NCBI GenBank assembly: GCA_028285345.1
Contig: JANQPT010000038.1
Coordinates: forward strand, 157,813 to 221,812
Source: Planctomycetales bacterium
Lineage (GTDB): Bacteria > Planctomycetota > Planctomycetia > Planctomycetales > Planctomycetaceae
Direction of reading: 5' to 3'
Length of the DNA stretch: 64,000 nucleotides
Shown here: positions 7,682 through 17,585 of the stretch, one piece after another
Layout: every line of letters starts with the position of its first letter
Numbering within the stretch: position 1 is the first letter of the stretch
Position numbers and translations under genes: made by a program
Notes under the pieces: generated by a model
Database searches by the model: none
Told to the model about the DNA's origin: nothing
What the model saw: the letters and a program-made list of their open reading frames with translations, nothing else

Positions 7682-9508
7682 ATGGGATATCGATCGCTAA
7701 GAGAGTGCGTCGATGATCTGTCGGCGACGGGCCGGCTGATCCACTTCGAGGAACCGGTTCAGGCGGAGTTGGAAGCGGCGGAAGTCCAGCGACGCATGTT
7801 TCAGGCGGGCGGGCCGGCGATCTATTTCTCCAACGTCGTCGGTTGCCGATTTCCCATGGTCGGCAATCTGTTCGGCACGAAGGAGCGGGTGCAATTTCTC
7901 TTTCGGGATACACTCGACGCCGTCTCCCAACTCGTCCGGATCAAGGCCGATCCATCCCACTCCGTGAAGGAATGGTGGAAGTCGCTGCGGTCTCTGCCGG
8001 CGGCTTGGCATATGCGGCCGCGCAAGGTGCGCCGCGGACCGGCGGCCGTCCGCACAACGACAATCGACCAGTTGCCGCAACTCAAATCATGGCCCGACGA
8101 CGGCGGCGCATTCATTACGTTGCCGCAAGTCTATACGGAGCATCCCGATTATCCCGGCATCGGCAGGTCAAACCTGGGAATGTATCGCGTGCAGCTCTCC
8201 GGGAACGACTACCAGGCGAATGAAGAAGTCGGGCTGCATTATCAAATTCATCGCGGCATCGGCGTGCATCACGCGGCCGCGATTCGCCGCGGCGAAAAAC
8301 TGCGGGCGCACATCTGCGTCGGTGGGCCGCCGGCAATGTCCGTAGCTGCGGTGATGCCGCTTCCCGAAGGACTGCCGGAACTCTACTTCGCCGGCGCGCT
8401 GGGCGGCCGCCGGGTGCGGATGATCTATGGCGAAGCGCCGCTGCCGATCCCCGCTGAAGTCGACTTCTGCATCACCGGCTACATCGACCCGCAGCGCGAG
8501 TTGCCCGAAGGTCCGTTCGGCGATCACTTGGGTTATTACAGTCTCCGGCACGACTTTCCGGTGCTGTGTGTGGAGAAGGTCTATCATCGTGAGGACGCGA
8601 TTTGGCCGTTTACGACCGTCGGCCGTCCCCCTCAGGAAGATACGATGTTCGGGGAGCTGATTCACGAAATCACCGGGCCGATGATTCCGGCCGTCCTGCC
8701 GGGAGTGCGCGCTGTGCATGCCGTCGATGCGTCCGGCGTCCATCCGCTGCTGTTGGCGGTCGGGAGCGAGCGTTATGTGCCCTATGCCGCACAGCGCGAA
8801 CCGCAAGAGCTTTTGACTCAAGCGAATGCCATTCTCGGGCAAGGCCAGATGTCGCTTGCGAAGTATTTGTTGATCGTGGCCGATGAGGATGATCCGGCGC
8901 TGAACATCAACGACATCGCCGCATTCTTTGGACATTTGCTCACGCGAATCGACTGGCGTCGCGATCTGCACTTTCAAACGCGGACGACGATCGATACGTT
9001 GGACTATTCCGGCAGCGGATTGAATCGGGGATCGAAGGTTGTCATCGCGGCAGCGGGAGAACCAATTCGAAGCCTGCCGACAGAGGTTCCCGGAGATTTG
9101 CGTTTGCCAGCAGGTTTTGCTGAACCGCGGGTCTGTTTGCCGGGGATACTGGCCGTTGAAGGGCCGCCATTTCAGTCGCACGACCAAATCGAAGCATTCT
9201 GTGACGAACTGACAGAGCAATCGGCGATTAACGCGTTTCCATTGGTGGTCGTCGTCGAGAACAGCGAGTTTGCCGCACGTTCATTGAGCAACTTTCTCTG
9301 GGTGACGTTTACACGATCCAATCCCGCAGCCGACATCAACGGCATTGGCCGCTATGTGGAGGAGAAGCATTGGGGCTGCCGCGGTTCGCTGGTGATCGAT
9401 GCCCGTCCCAAACCCCACCACGCACCGCCGTTGATCGAAGATCCGGAGGTCAGCCAAAAAGTCGACGCGTGGGCCGCCAGCGGAGGGCCGCTGTCGGGAG
9501 TTCTCTAA
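7682..9508 (+). CDS. UbiD family decarboxylase
   Basis: The 608-residue protein is a UbiD-family decarboxylase, which uses prenylated FMN to (de)carboxylate aromatic or alpha,beta-unsaturated acids. Seen in sequence are the segment GMYRVQLSGNDYQ followed by HYQIHRGIGVHH, which belongs to the prFMN/metal site, and PEGPFGDHLGYYS (from residue 275), which carries the conserved acid residues of the catalytic Arg-Glu-Glu network. The ATG follows GGAAGG at close spacing. No UbiX-type flavin prenyltransferase is present in the window, so the cofactor must be supplied from elsewhere. In quinone-making bacteria such proteins decarboxylate prenylated hydroxybenzoate or futalosine-pathway intermediates; a role in menaquinone synthesis is possible but not shown. 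Confidence 0.88.
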   Translation: MGYRSLRECVDDLSATGRLIHFEEPVQAELEAAEVQRRMFQAGGPAIYFSNVVGCRFPMVGNLFGTKERVQFLFRDTLDAVSQLVRIKADPSHSVKEWWKSLRSLPAAWHMRPRKVRRGPAAVRTTTIDQLPQLKSWPDDGGAFITLPQVYTEHPDYPGIGRSNLGMYRVQLSGNDYQANEEVGLHYQIHRGIGVHHAAAIRRGEKLRAHICVGGPPAMSVAAVMPLPEGLPELYFAGALGGRRVRMIYGEAPLPIPAEVDFCITGYIDPQRELPEGPFGDHLGYYSLRHDFPVLCVEKVYHREDAIWPFTTVGRPPQEDTMFGELIHEITGPMIPAVLPGVRAVHAVDASGVHPLLLAVGSERYVPYAAQREPQELLTQANAILGQGQMSLAKYLLIVADEDDPALNINDIAAFFGHLLTRIDWRRDLHFQTRTTIDTLDYSGSGLNRGSKVVIAAAGEPIRSLPTEVPGDLRLPAGFAEPRVCLPGILAVEGPPFQSHDQIEAFCDELTEQSAINAFPLVVVVENSEFAARSLSNFLWVTFTRSNPAADINGIGRYVEEKHWGCRGSLVIDARPKPHHAPPLIEDPEVSQKVDAWAASGGPLSGVL

Positions 9509-9526
9509 GTTGGCGACACTCCCCGT

Positions 9527-12500
9527 TTAGTTCTCCGCGGGGGCGTCTTTGACCTCGGGCTGGGGAGTCTCTTGCGTTTGCGGCTCAGCACCTGGCTCGT
9601 CCGCAAAAATCACCGGGACGCGGTTGAGAGGCACGACCGGATCAACGTAATCGCCGGTCATCTTCGGCAGATAAAAGGCGATCATGTTGCGTGCCGACGA
9701 GTTGGGTGCATCCGTCAAGGTCTGTTGCATCAGTTCAGCGGCTTCTCCCGTTTTGCCTGACTCGAGCAGCGCGAAAGCAATGTCCAAGTTGACGCCCGCG
9801 AGTTTCGCGGTGCGGGAAACGGCGTACTGATACGCCGCAGTCGTCGCCGACATCGGCCAGGTGAAAGCCGAGTCGTCCAAAATCTTTGGATTCATGCTAT
9901 TGAGCAGTTGCGTGGCTGAGCTGAGCTCCATGTCGTCTTGCTGCATTTCCCACAATTTACGGGCCCGTTCGAACTCTGCATTTGCCAAATAGGCGACGGC
10001 GACGGGCATTCGCCAATTGAGCCGCGACTGGTTCGCCATCAGTTTTTCGACTTGCCCGGCCAGTTCGTACGCCTCTTGAATGCGGCCAACCTCGAGCAAC
10101 AGATTCAACTGCAGAAGCTGCGCCGATGGGTTTTGCGCTACAAAGTCAGGCCGCAACTCCAGTCGTTCCAATGCCAATAGCGGACAGCGAAATTGTTGCG
10201 AGGCCAGTTGCGCTTGTTGCAACGGATCGGCTCCGTTGGCAGTGGCCTGCTCGATTTGTGCACGGACCTGATCGACGTGCTGCTGGATTCTCTGGCTGAT
10301 GTTCATCATCTCAGCCAATTGCGCTTGTTCGGCTTCGGATGCATCACGTTTTTTCTGCAGGATCGATTGCAGCGCGGTCAATTCGCGCAACGCCAAATCA
10401 AAGCGGCCAAAGGTCTGCGAGTTGTAAAACTCAAATAGACGCGAGTGAGCGAGCGAGTTTTCCGGATCGGCGACGATTGCCTGATTGTAGGCGGCGAGCG
10501 CCTGGTAAAATCGGGTTCCGACGCCGTGCCAAAGCGGTCGCCCGACAAGCTGTGATTGATGCCATTGGGCCAGGAATCGATAGGCGTCGCCCAACTGGAC
10601 ATAGCCGTCAGCGGAGCGGGGATCTTCGTCCAATCCCTTGTGTGCCTGCTGTATGGCGAGCCATGCCATGGCCGGATAGGCGGCCACATCTTCCAGCGGG
10701 CGTTGCGCTGCGAGCGCAAATCGTGCCTGCAGCAGCCGGTTCAAGTGCCGGGCCTGCTGAATCGGTTCGGGGACTTGGCGCTTGAGTTTCCAGAGTTTCC
10801 GTTCATACCACGACGGGGGCTGAACCCAGTCGACGCGGGGGTCGATCTTCGGCCCATCCTCTTGGAACGCCTTGGCCACAAAATCGTACCGCTGTTCTTC
10901 GATGAACTTCGTCCGCTCCTCGTCAGTCGCGTCTTTGCGGTAAAACACCGCCGCCGCCCCTGTGAGGCTCGTCATCTCCCAATCGTCCGGGGAGAAGTTA
11001 AACGCCTGCAGCGTCTGATAGTCCGGTTCGGGAGTCGCGGTCAACCTCAGCACAGCGTGAGAAATGTCATATTCATCGAACACGGCCTTCCAATCATCGG
11101 GTTTGACCAACATGGTCTTCGCTTGGTCGTCGCTCAGCGTGACGTGCTGAATTCGCAAAGATTCTCGCATCCGTTGGTGTTTCTGCAACAGATTGTCGTC
11201 GCCGCCTTTGACGTACAGCGGCAAGCGCAAGTCAATAAACGGCTTTTGTCCCACCCAGATCAGCATATCACCTTGGCGAGCGGAGAAGTTAAAGGCGCGA
11301 TCGTAAGGGGACTCCTCGGTCTGCTCGGCGAGGGCGTCCATCGACTGCTGGAGCATGTAGTCAAAGCCAAAGCCTGTGGTTCCGCCGCCGGGAGGCCGCA
11401 GCCAACCGGTGCCCGCCATAAATGCGAGTACGAAAAGGGCCACCACCGTGACGGCCCGGCCGCCTCGTGAAAACATCAATTCACCCGGGTTGACGGTATA
11501 GACTTGCTTGAAGTTTGCCTGATACCACGCCCGGCCGTTGAGCGCCGCCAACACGGCGAAGACCAGCGCCGCCGCTGGCAGCTGCTCGGCACCCGCGATG
11601 GCAAATGCGGAAAACCCCAGAAAGACCAACAAGTGTGACAGATTCAAGTGTTTGAAGTTCAGCATGAACGTCACGATCGCCGCCAGCCACAAGCTGATCG
11701 CTGCGACCCCTGCGTGGCCCAAGAGACTCCACACGCGTGAATCCACTAGCGAGAGGAAACGTACCGTTGTGATATTCGGCGCCTGGTCCCCCAGAAGTTC
11801 CCGTACCGCAGGATACTCGCTGCCATACAGCGAGAAAGGAGCGAGGAGCGACTGCCATCCAAACGGATTCACCAATGCCGCTAGCAGGCAACAGGCGACA
11901 ACCAGTTGAAACGGCTTGCGCTGTTCGTCCGTTAGCACGGGTTTGCCCCACAAGACTCCGATCAAATCGCCGAAGCCATACAGGACGATCGCTGTCAGTC
12001 CGAGAAACATGTGCGGATCGAGATTGCTCCAGAGCAAGATGACCGGCACAAGCGCCCAAATCCGTCGGGGAGGTCCGTTCTCTTTCCACGTGTTGATGAT
12101 CCAAAAGGTCGATGACAGGCCCAGCAGCGTGATCAATTCCGGGCGGACCGTTAGTGACGTGTGACACGCCAACAACGCCACCGCAGCAGCCACAGTCGTT
12201 CCCCACGTGGAGGTTTTTCCCGTGGCCAGGTTGAGCAGAAACCAAAAGATGACTCCCGCCAGGATCGCTTTGAAGACAGTCAATCCAATCGCGCCGCCGA
12301 TCGCGTAGACGCCGGCGACAATCAGATCGAACAACCACGACAGATTGACCCATTGTTGATCGCCGGTGGTGTAGCTGAACGGGTCTGTCGAAGATGGCAG
12401 GAACCCGTTTCCGGCGATGAATTGCCCCGATTTGATATGGACGAGCGTTTGGGTCTCGGCAATGAAGGTGCAGGCCATCAGGATCGCCAGCAACACCACC

Positions 12501-12667
12501 GACCAGCGTAGGACAAAGTCACCGCGAATCGCCTCGTCTTCGACCAATTCCGGCGTCAACGGCTCGTCGTCGGGCAGGCCCGAATCGCGGGACTCTGGCG
12601 TCGATGCCTCCGGCTTCCTGGAACGACGGTCCGATTGCTTTTTGGATTTCTTTTTTGCAGCTGACAC
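9527..12667 (-). CDS. Large polytopic membrane protein with C-terminal TPR region
   Basis: The 1046-residue protein has a basic Lys/Arg-rich N terminus and then roughly ten hydrophobic spans between residues 50 and 430. The first extracytoplasmic loop carries SSTDPFSYTTGDQQWVNLSW, a pattern reminiscent of the acidic first loop of GT-C glycosyltransferases. The second half (about 650-1010) is soluble and helical with tetratricopeptide-like units (YVQLGDAYRFLAQW, YNQAIVADPENSLAHSRLFE, FALLESGKTGEAAELMQ). A GTG at 12667 is used because no nearby ATG precedes the first membrane span. It is convergent with the UbiD gene (18 bases between stops). An envelope glycosyltransferase or assembly role is inference; this resembles a planctomycete family of unknown function. 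Confidence 0.7.
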   Translation of the reverse strand: MSAAKKKSKKQSDRRSRKPEASTPESRDSGLPDDEPLTPELVEDEAIRGDFVLRWSVVLLAILMACTFIAETQTLVHIKSGQFIAGNGFLPSSTDPFSYTTGDQQWVNLSWLFDLIVAGVYAIGGAIGLTVFKAILAGVIFWFLLNLATGKTSTWGTTVAAAVALLACHTSLTVRPELITLLGLSSTFWIINTWKENGPPRRIWALVPVILLWSNLDPHMFLGLTAIVLYGFGDLIGVLWGKPVLTDEQRKPFQLVVACCLLAALVNPFGWQSLLAPFSLYGSEYPAVRELLGDQAPNITTVRFLSLVDSRVWSLLGHAGVAAISLWLAAIVTFMLNFKHLNLSHLLVFLGFSAFAIAGAEQLPAAALVFAVLAALNGRAWYQANFKQVYTVNPGELMFSRGGRAVTVVALFVLAFMAGTGWLRPPGGGTTGFGFDYMLQQSMDALAEQTEESPYDRAFNFSARQGDMLIWVGQKPFIDLRLPLYVKGGDDNLLQKHQRMRESLRIQHVTLSDDQAKTMLVKPDDWKAVFDEYDISHAVLRLTATPEPDYQTLQAFNFSPDDWEMTSLTGAAAVFYRKDATDEERTKFIEEQRYDFVAKAFQEDGPKIDPRVDWVQPPSWYERKLWKLKRQVPEPIQQARHLNRLLQARFALAAQRPLEDVAAYPAMAWLAIQQAHKGLDEDPRSADGYVQLGDAYRFLAQWHQSQLVGRPLWHGVGTRFYQALAAYNQAIVADPENSLAHSRLFEFYNSQTFGRFDLALRELTALQSILQKKRDASEAEQAQLAEMMNISQRIQQHVDQVRAQIEQATANGADPLQQAQLASQQFRCPLLALERLELRPDFVAQNPSAQLLQLNLLLEVGRIQEAYELAGQVEKLMANQSRLNWRMPVAVAYLANAEFERARKLWEMQQDDMELSSATQLLNSMNPKILDDSAFTWPMSATTAAYQYAVSRTAKLAGVNLDIAFALLESGKTGEAAELMQQTLTDAPNSSARNMIAFYLPKMTGDYVDPVVPLNRVPVIFADEPGAEPQTQETPQPEVKDAPAEN

Positions 12668-13127
12668 GGGCGGGGCCTATCGACTGTTCCGAGAGGAAAT
12701 AGGGTGAAGGGGTGTTTGTGTCCCGACGATCAGGGAGTCTGGAAATCGGTCTCAGATTGACGAATGGAACCCCCGGTGGTGACCTGACGGACGCCACTCG
12801 AAAGTCACCCCGACGTGCGACGAGCCTGAATTGGCGGAATTTTCATGCTAAATCGGAACACCGGCCTGAGCAAGCGGAAACCGGTGAGAAGCGGCCGGAC
12901 TCCTGACGTCCGCTGGGTGCTTCCGTTACAATCGGCGCCGTACAATCTCTCCGTAGCGTCTGACGATGGAAACCGTCCGCATCTGCTACGAATTCTGGAG
13001 CGGAGTCGTTGGAAATCGCACGGTTTTCAGGGGGTTGCGGCGACGCAAATCAAAAAAACGGCGAGGCACTCTTCTGGTCGTGCTTCGCCGTTTGATTACT
13101 GCAGTGCGAGATGTGCCGCGGGCAGGT
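12668..13127. other. Intergenic region with the sat terminator
   Basis: The region holds the promoter side of the large membrane protein and the 3' side of the ATP sulfurylase gene, including its terminator at 13052-13093. The plus-strand frames here (12845-13177 and 12966-13613) run into the antisense of sat and are not credible genes. Confidence 0.45.
13052..13093 (-). terminator. Intrinsic terminator of sat
   Basis: On the minus strand, AACGGCGAAGCAC pairs with GTGCCTCGCCGTT around a ten-base loop, followed by a run of seven T. It lies about 35 bases after the sat stop codon. Confidence 0.85.
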
Positions 13128-14384
13128 TTATTGGTGCATCGCCTCGGCCAGGATTTTCGAGGTGCTTTCCCGCATGATGCGGGGGTCCACCATTTTGCCT
13201 TCTTGCAAGGTGGCGCGAACCTGCTTGCCGGAGATAAAGACCGGCTTTTCGTCGCTATGGTTCTCCATCAGGTCAACCCGCCCCAGAGACTCGTAGTAGG
13301 CGGCAAAGCCGACATTAACGGGTTTGATTTCCAGCGAGCCGTTCAGATTATCAAAAATCTCCTGTGCGTCGAAATCGCCCCAAATTGCCGAACCGTCATG
13401 GTAGGGTGCGTCGGCATGTTTACGGCCGATCACGATATTCGTGAAGCCGAGGTTTTGGCGATAGATGGCGTGCATTACCGCCTCTTTGGGCCCGCCGTAG
13501 AACATTTTGATATCCACGCCCAGCAGAATGACGCGGTCGGGAACACTCTCCCCCAGACCGCCCCAAAGATCCGAATCGCTGTCGCCGTCGCCCATGGCGC
13601 GGTCGGAGATTAGCTTTTCGTAGGTTTGCATGCGGATTTCGGCGTTCACATCGTCTGACTTGGTTTCGCCGATCAGGGGATTCAGGCAGGCGCCCGCGTT
13701 CTTGCCGTCCTTGAGCAGTTTTTCCAGAGCATAAACCAGAGCATATTCATGCGCGCGATGCAGCGGATTGCGGGTTTGAAAGGCCACGACGCTTTCCCAG
13801 CCCTTCTCGGCAAGCAACGCGCGAACTTCGCGCGGCGTCAGCACATATTGCCCGAATGCTGGATTCTTTGGCTGCGGCAACACGCGAATCTCGCCGCCGA
13901 CAAGATGTGTTTTGTCTTCATCGCCCTGCAGGACCATATCGGCGCCGGGGTGATCCGTACGATCGGTCAAGTAGACACTCTTCAAATACCGCGGCTTGTC
14001 CCATTCAAACACATCGCTAATTTCAAGCGTTGCCACTACCTCGCCGTCGGAATTGGTGAGGGCGACTTTTTGTCCAGCGGACAAGCCAGCGGCTGTTTCC
14101 GATGTGACCGGCAGCGAAAGTGGGATCGTCCAGGCAAACTTGTTCCCGTTCACCTCGATCACCGATTCATCGAGGACTCGGTTGTACGTCGCCGCATCCA
14201 TCGGACCGGTCAACGGACTGAGAGTGCCGTCGCCGAAACGGTAAAGAGTCGAAAGGTCGGCGGCTGAAACGGGGACCTGCGGCAGTGACGCTGCTTCGCT
14301 CTTAAAACTGTCGATTTCGTCGGCCGAGACGGTTCGGCAAACCGGCTCCGTCAATCCGCCATGCGGCGGGATTAAGTCAGACAT
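13128..14384 (-). CDS. sat: Sulfate adenylyltransferase (ATP sulfurylase)
   Basis: The 418-residue protein is a monofunctional Sat-type ATP sulfurylase (EC 2.7.7.4), which makes adenosine 5'-phosphosulfate from ATP and sulfate. It has the N-terminal PUA-like domain, the nucleotide-binding [12 protein letters not shown] motif (the HRAH histidines fall at 209 and 212) and the downstream [10 protein letters not shown] segment. The frame is open to 14495, but ATG 14384 has AAGGAAA at good spacing and matches the usual start. No APS kinase domain is fused at the C terminus, and no cysC, cysH or aprAB lies nearby, so whether it serves assimilation or dissimilation is not shown; assimilation is more likely in a planctomycete. 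It is a single-gene unit with a strong terminator. Confidence 0.93.
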   Translation of the reverse strand: MSDLIPPHGGLTEPVCRTVSADEIDSFKSEAASLPQVPVSAADLSTLYRFGDGTLSPLTGPMDAATYNRVLDESVIEVNGNKFAWTIPLSLPVTSETAAGLSAGQKVALTNSDGEVVATLEISDVFEWDKPRYLKSVYLTDRTDHPGADMVLQGDEDKTHLVGGEIRVLPQPKNPAFGQYVLTPREVRALLAEKGWESVVAFQTRNPLHRAHEYALVYALEKLLKDGKNAGACLNPLIGETKSDDVNAEIRMQTYEKLISDRAMGDGDSDSDLWGGLGESVPDRVILLGVDIKMFYGGPKEAVMHAIYRQNLGFTNIVIGRKHADAPYHDGSAIWGDFDAQEIFDNLNGSLEIKPVNVGFAAYYESLGRVDLMENHSDEKPVFISGKQVRATLQEGKMVDPRIMRESTSKILAEAMHQ

Positions 14385-14667
14385 CTGTTTCCTTTTCGAT
14401 TTTAGGTATATGAGCCCGAGATGGTTCCGATTGATCGTCGTTCTCACGAACCTCTGCCGGCCGCTGGGAACGGCTATTTGGAAGGCCCGTGACATCTAGC
14501 GAAGGGAGGAGCGAGCGGTGCGAGTACTTGCAGACGCGATCACCTCATTGGTCTGCTCAAACTGGCAGACCCAAGCTATTTCATGCTCGGGCAAATTGTC
14601 AAGCATGGAAAACTCTACAGTGACATATTGACCGGTTGAAACACAGATTTCGGTCAAAACCGCCGAA

Positions 14668-15489
14668 TCACGAGCGCAATCCCGCCTCTTGGAGCAATTT
14701 GTCCGTTTCGCGATACGCTTCGGCAACCCAGGATTCGATTTGGCTGGGATCGGGGGCGTATTCCAGTTCGATGGACACGGTCCCGTCGATCTCCAAATCC
14801 TTGATTTCGCGGAGATAGGGCATGAAATCGACGACACCGCGTCCGGGAGGCAGGTCGCCATGGACTTTGCCGTCGCAGTCTGAAATATGGACGTGAATCG
14901 CCTTGCCGCGGAGCGCGCGGAGTTCCTCCGGAGCAACCCTGGACAGACAAAGGTGCGACACGTCGATATTGGCCTGAAACGCCTGATTGTCCACATCGTC
15001 AACAAACCGTACCATGGTCTCGACATTGTTCACGAGCGAGAGCGGAAACGGTTCCAGTTCCAGGGCAATCTGCAGGTCCAGTGAATCCGCATATTCGGCG
15101 AGCCGCCGACAGTTGGCGACGCCAGTGGACCATTGCTCTTCCGGCGGAATGACCTCGCGATTCCAGATGTACTCGCCGATCACCAGCAACAGGTTCTTAG
15201 CCTCGAACTCGTAGACGAGATCCAAGTGCGCCTTTACGCGGTCCACGCTGAATCGCTGTACACTATCGTTGAAGTCGATCAGCCCGGTGGCGACACAACA
15301 GACCGAGACAATGGGCAGCCCCGCGGCATCACACTCGCGTTTGATCAGCCGCCGCTGTTTGACATCCATCGACAGCGGATCAGTCTGGATGTCAATCGTG
15401 TCAAATCCGAGTTCCTTGGTTTTCCTGATACCCCACGCTGTTTCACGACCGGCTTGCGCCCACGCTGAATTGATTAGCCCGAGTTTCAT
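14668..15489 (-). CDS. Sugar phosphate isomerase/epimerase family TIM-barrel protein
   Basis: The 273-residue protein has the pattern of the AP-endonuclease-2/xylose-isomerase-like TIM-barrel superfamily. Characteristic strands carry likely metal ligands: LQIALELEPFP (Glu), QANIDVSHL (Asp/His), AIHVHISDCDG (His/Asp) and VSIELEY (Glu). These proteins isomerise or epimerise sugars or inositol derivatives with a divalent metal; substrate unknown. No signal peptide is seen, so it is cytoplasmic. The ATG follows AGGAG nine bases upstream. It is followed by about 280 bases without a gene before sat, so co-transcription is uncertain. Confidence 0.85.
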   Translation of the reverse strand: MKLGLINSAWAQAGRETAWGIRKTKELGFDTIDIQTDPLSMDVKQRRLIKRECDAAGLPIVSVCCVATGLIDFNDSVQRFSVDRVKAHLDLVYEFEAKNLLLVIGEYIWNREVIPPEEQWSTGVANCRRLAEYADSLDLQIALELEPFPLSLVNNVETMVRFVDDVDNQAFQANIDVSHLCLSRVAPEELRALRGKAIHVHISDCDGKVHGDLPPGRGVVDFMPYLREIKDLEIDGTVSIELEYAPDPSQIESWVAEAYRETDKLLQEAGLRS

Positions 15490-15758
15490 CTCAACCGCTC
15501 CTGGGATTGATCGTCACGAGTTTGAACGTCTGACGAGATTCCATCCGGAATTGTGAGGCAAAGTCAAGACAAGATCAGCCTCTTGCCCGATGTTTTCATC
15601 GCCCTCATCGCCGAATTGACCGTCAACCCTTCATTGACAATGCTAAATCAGGGGGGATAGAATTTAACGTTCGGGCGATTGTTTTCGCGAAACGGTCGTC
15701 GGAGTACAACCTGCCACCCACCGACATTCCCCCGCCTCTTCCCTTCCAGGAGCGTTCC

Positions 15759-17507
15759 ATGATCGGGCACACTATTGTCAACGTGGCGGTCTCAGGTGTG
15801 AGACTGCCCCGCGCCATTCTGCTCTGCTCTGCATTCATGATGCTGAGTTGTGTGATGCCCTCGCAGCTTTCCGCCCAAGTTACTGACGAAGACATTGAGG
15901 CATCAATCAAACGAGCTCAAGATTTTTTGCTGAATCATAACGCCGAACAAGGATCAGGCGAATCAGGCATTGGAGTGGTGGCGCTGCTCAAATCGGGCAT
16001 TCAACCCGATAATGACAAACTGAAGCAGAGCTTGGGAAGGATTCTGCGGTGCTGCCGCGATGGCAATTTCACGCCCGTGAAAGGAAAGGACAGCACCTAC
16101 GAGGCCAGCGTTTTTCTGATGGCTCTGGCGAACAGCGACATCATGCTGGAAGAAAAGGGGAAAGATCGCAAGTACGATGAGCAAATTAAGGTTCTGCTCA
16201 ATTGGATTGTCACAGAGCAGCGCGCCAACGGGGCATGGGATTATCCCAACCATCACAACGGCGATACCAGCCAAACTCAGTACGCCTTGCTTGCTTTGTG
16301 GGACGCAAAGCGCGCGGGTTACGAGGTGGACGTTGCGGTCTTTCAACGAGCGGTCGACTGGCACGTGACGCGTCAAGTCGCCGACGGCGGATTCGCCTAC
16401 AAACCGAAGCCTAAGCCGCAGGAAGGGTCGCGCCACAGCCTAACCGCCGGCGGAATCGGCAGCCTGCTGATCTGTCGGCTGTTCATGTTTCCCGATGCGA
16501 AGGACTCGGCCGTTGCAATCAAAGGCGGCGCATCACGAGCCGCGAAGGAGGAAAACAAGGAAACTAAGAAGTTCGGGATCTTGGAAGATGCGGAAGTGAT
16601 CGAGGCGACAGTCGAAGTCAGCGAAAACACCTCGCAACCGGCTGTCAAGAACGCCAGTCTCCGCGCAATTCACAACTCCGCCGGCAAAGCGCTTAAGTGG
16701 TTGGACGTACGCTTTACCGTCGGCGACCCGAAGCCAACCGGATGGCCGATTTATTATCTGTACAGCCTCGAACGCGCCATGGCGCTGGCCAAGCAGCCGG
16801 ATGAAGACAAGTTGGGGCACCACGAGTGGTTCTACGACGGCGCGGCGCACCTAATCAGCATTCAGAACGAGAACGGAAGTTGGAACAGCAAGGGTGGCGG
16901 GGTTGTCGGAACCTCATTCGGCCTGATGTTCATGGCCCGCGCGACCGGCAAAACCCTGGGGCATCGCAGAAAAGCCAGTCGGTCCGGCGGTGGATTGCTC
17001 ATGGCGGGTCGTGGCCTACCGGAGAACCCCGGTGACATCATCACCTCCGGCGGTAAGGTGAAGAAACAGAAGATGACCGGTCCGGTCGACGATTTGATCA
17101 AGATTCTGGAAAACCCAAGCAATGCCGACTTTTTGCGGGCCCAGGAGGCACTGGTCGACAAGGTGACGACCGGCGATGCCCGGGCGCTCGTGGGAAGAAA
17201 AGATCAATTGTTACCGCTCGCCGCCTCGCCTAACGCCGAGGTCCGCCGCACGGCGATGTGGGCCCTGGGCCGCAGTCACGACATCACCGTCGTGCCCACG
17301 CTCATCGAAGGATTGGACGATCCCAACTTCGACGTGGTCGTCGAAGCCCGCAATGCGCTGCGGTTTATCAGCAAGCAGATTGAAGGCTACGGATTGCCGA
17401 GCCAGCCGTCGAAAGCCCAGCGAAAAAAGGCGATTCGCAGCTGGAAAAAATGGTATCTCACCGTCCGTCCCTACGACGAACGGGACGACTTGATCAACGC
17501 CCGCTAA
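15759..17507 (+). CDS. Secreted prenyltransferase/squalene-cyclase-fold protein with HEAT repeats
   Basis: The 582-residue protein starts with a signal peptide (AILLCSAFMMLSCVMPSQLSA, cleavage near residue 41). Residues about 45-420 show repeats of the alpha/alpha-barrel prenyltransferase/squalene-cyclase type: AIKRAQDFLL-like helices and tryptophan motifs in QRANGAWDYPNHHNGDTSQ and QNENGSWNSKGGG, which are QxxxGxW-like turns. Charged insertions (about 250-310) interrupt the barrel. The C-terminal portion (about 445-540) contains HEAT-like repeats (RRTAMWALGRSHDITVVPT). The catalytic DxDD motif of true triterpene cyclases is not seen, so a binding or scaffold role is likelier than cyclisation. 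AGGAG precedes the ATG. It is the first gene of an eight-gene co-directional cluster with ExbB/ExbD proteins. Confidence 0.78.
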   Translation: MIGHTIVNVAVSGVRLPRAILLCSAFMMLSCVMPSQLSAQVTDEDIEASIKRAQDFLLNHNAEQGSGESGIGVVALLKSGIQPDNDKLKQSLGRILRCCRDGNFTPVKGKDSTYEASVFLMALANSDIMLEEKGKDRKYDEQIKVLLNWIVTEQRANGAWDYPNHHNGDTSQTQYALLALWDAKRAGYEVDVAVFQRAVDWHVTRQVADGGFAYKPKPKPQEGSRHSLTAGGIGSLLICRLFMFPDAKDSAVAIKGGASRAAKEENKETKKFGILEDAEVIEATVEVSENTSQPAVKNASLRAIHNSAGKALKWLDVRFTVGDPKPTGWPIYYLYSLERAMALAKQPDEDKLGHHEWFYDGAAHLISIQNENGSWNSKGGGVVGTSFGLMFMARATGKTLGHRRKASRSGGGLLMAGRGLPENPGDIITSGGKVKKQKMTGPVDDLIKILENPSNADFLRAQEALVDKVTTGDARALVGRKDQLLPLAASPNAEVRRTAMWALGRSHDITVVPTLIEGLDDPNFDVVVEARNALRFISKQIEGYGLPSQPSKAQRKKAIRSWKKWYLTVRPYDERDDLINAR

Positions 17508-17585
17508 TGACGGCGGGGAAGTCGAGTGAGAATCACGTGTTCCCACGCAATTCATTTCCTTGAATCACAGTGGCAGAGCAATCCA

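Noticed and set aside
10556..11470. Plus-strand frame of 304 codons inside the large membrane/TPR gene
   Set aside because: It is antisense to a well-supported coding frame with clear membrane spans and TPR-like repeats.
12966..13613. Plus-strand frame starting near the sat terminator
   Set aside because: It runs across a clear intrinsic terminator and the antisense of sat.
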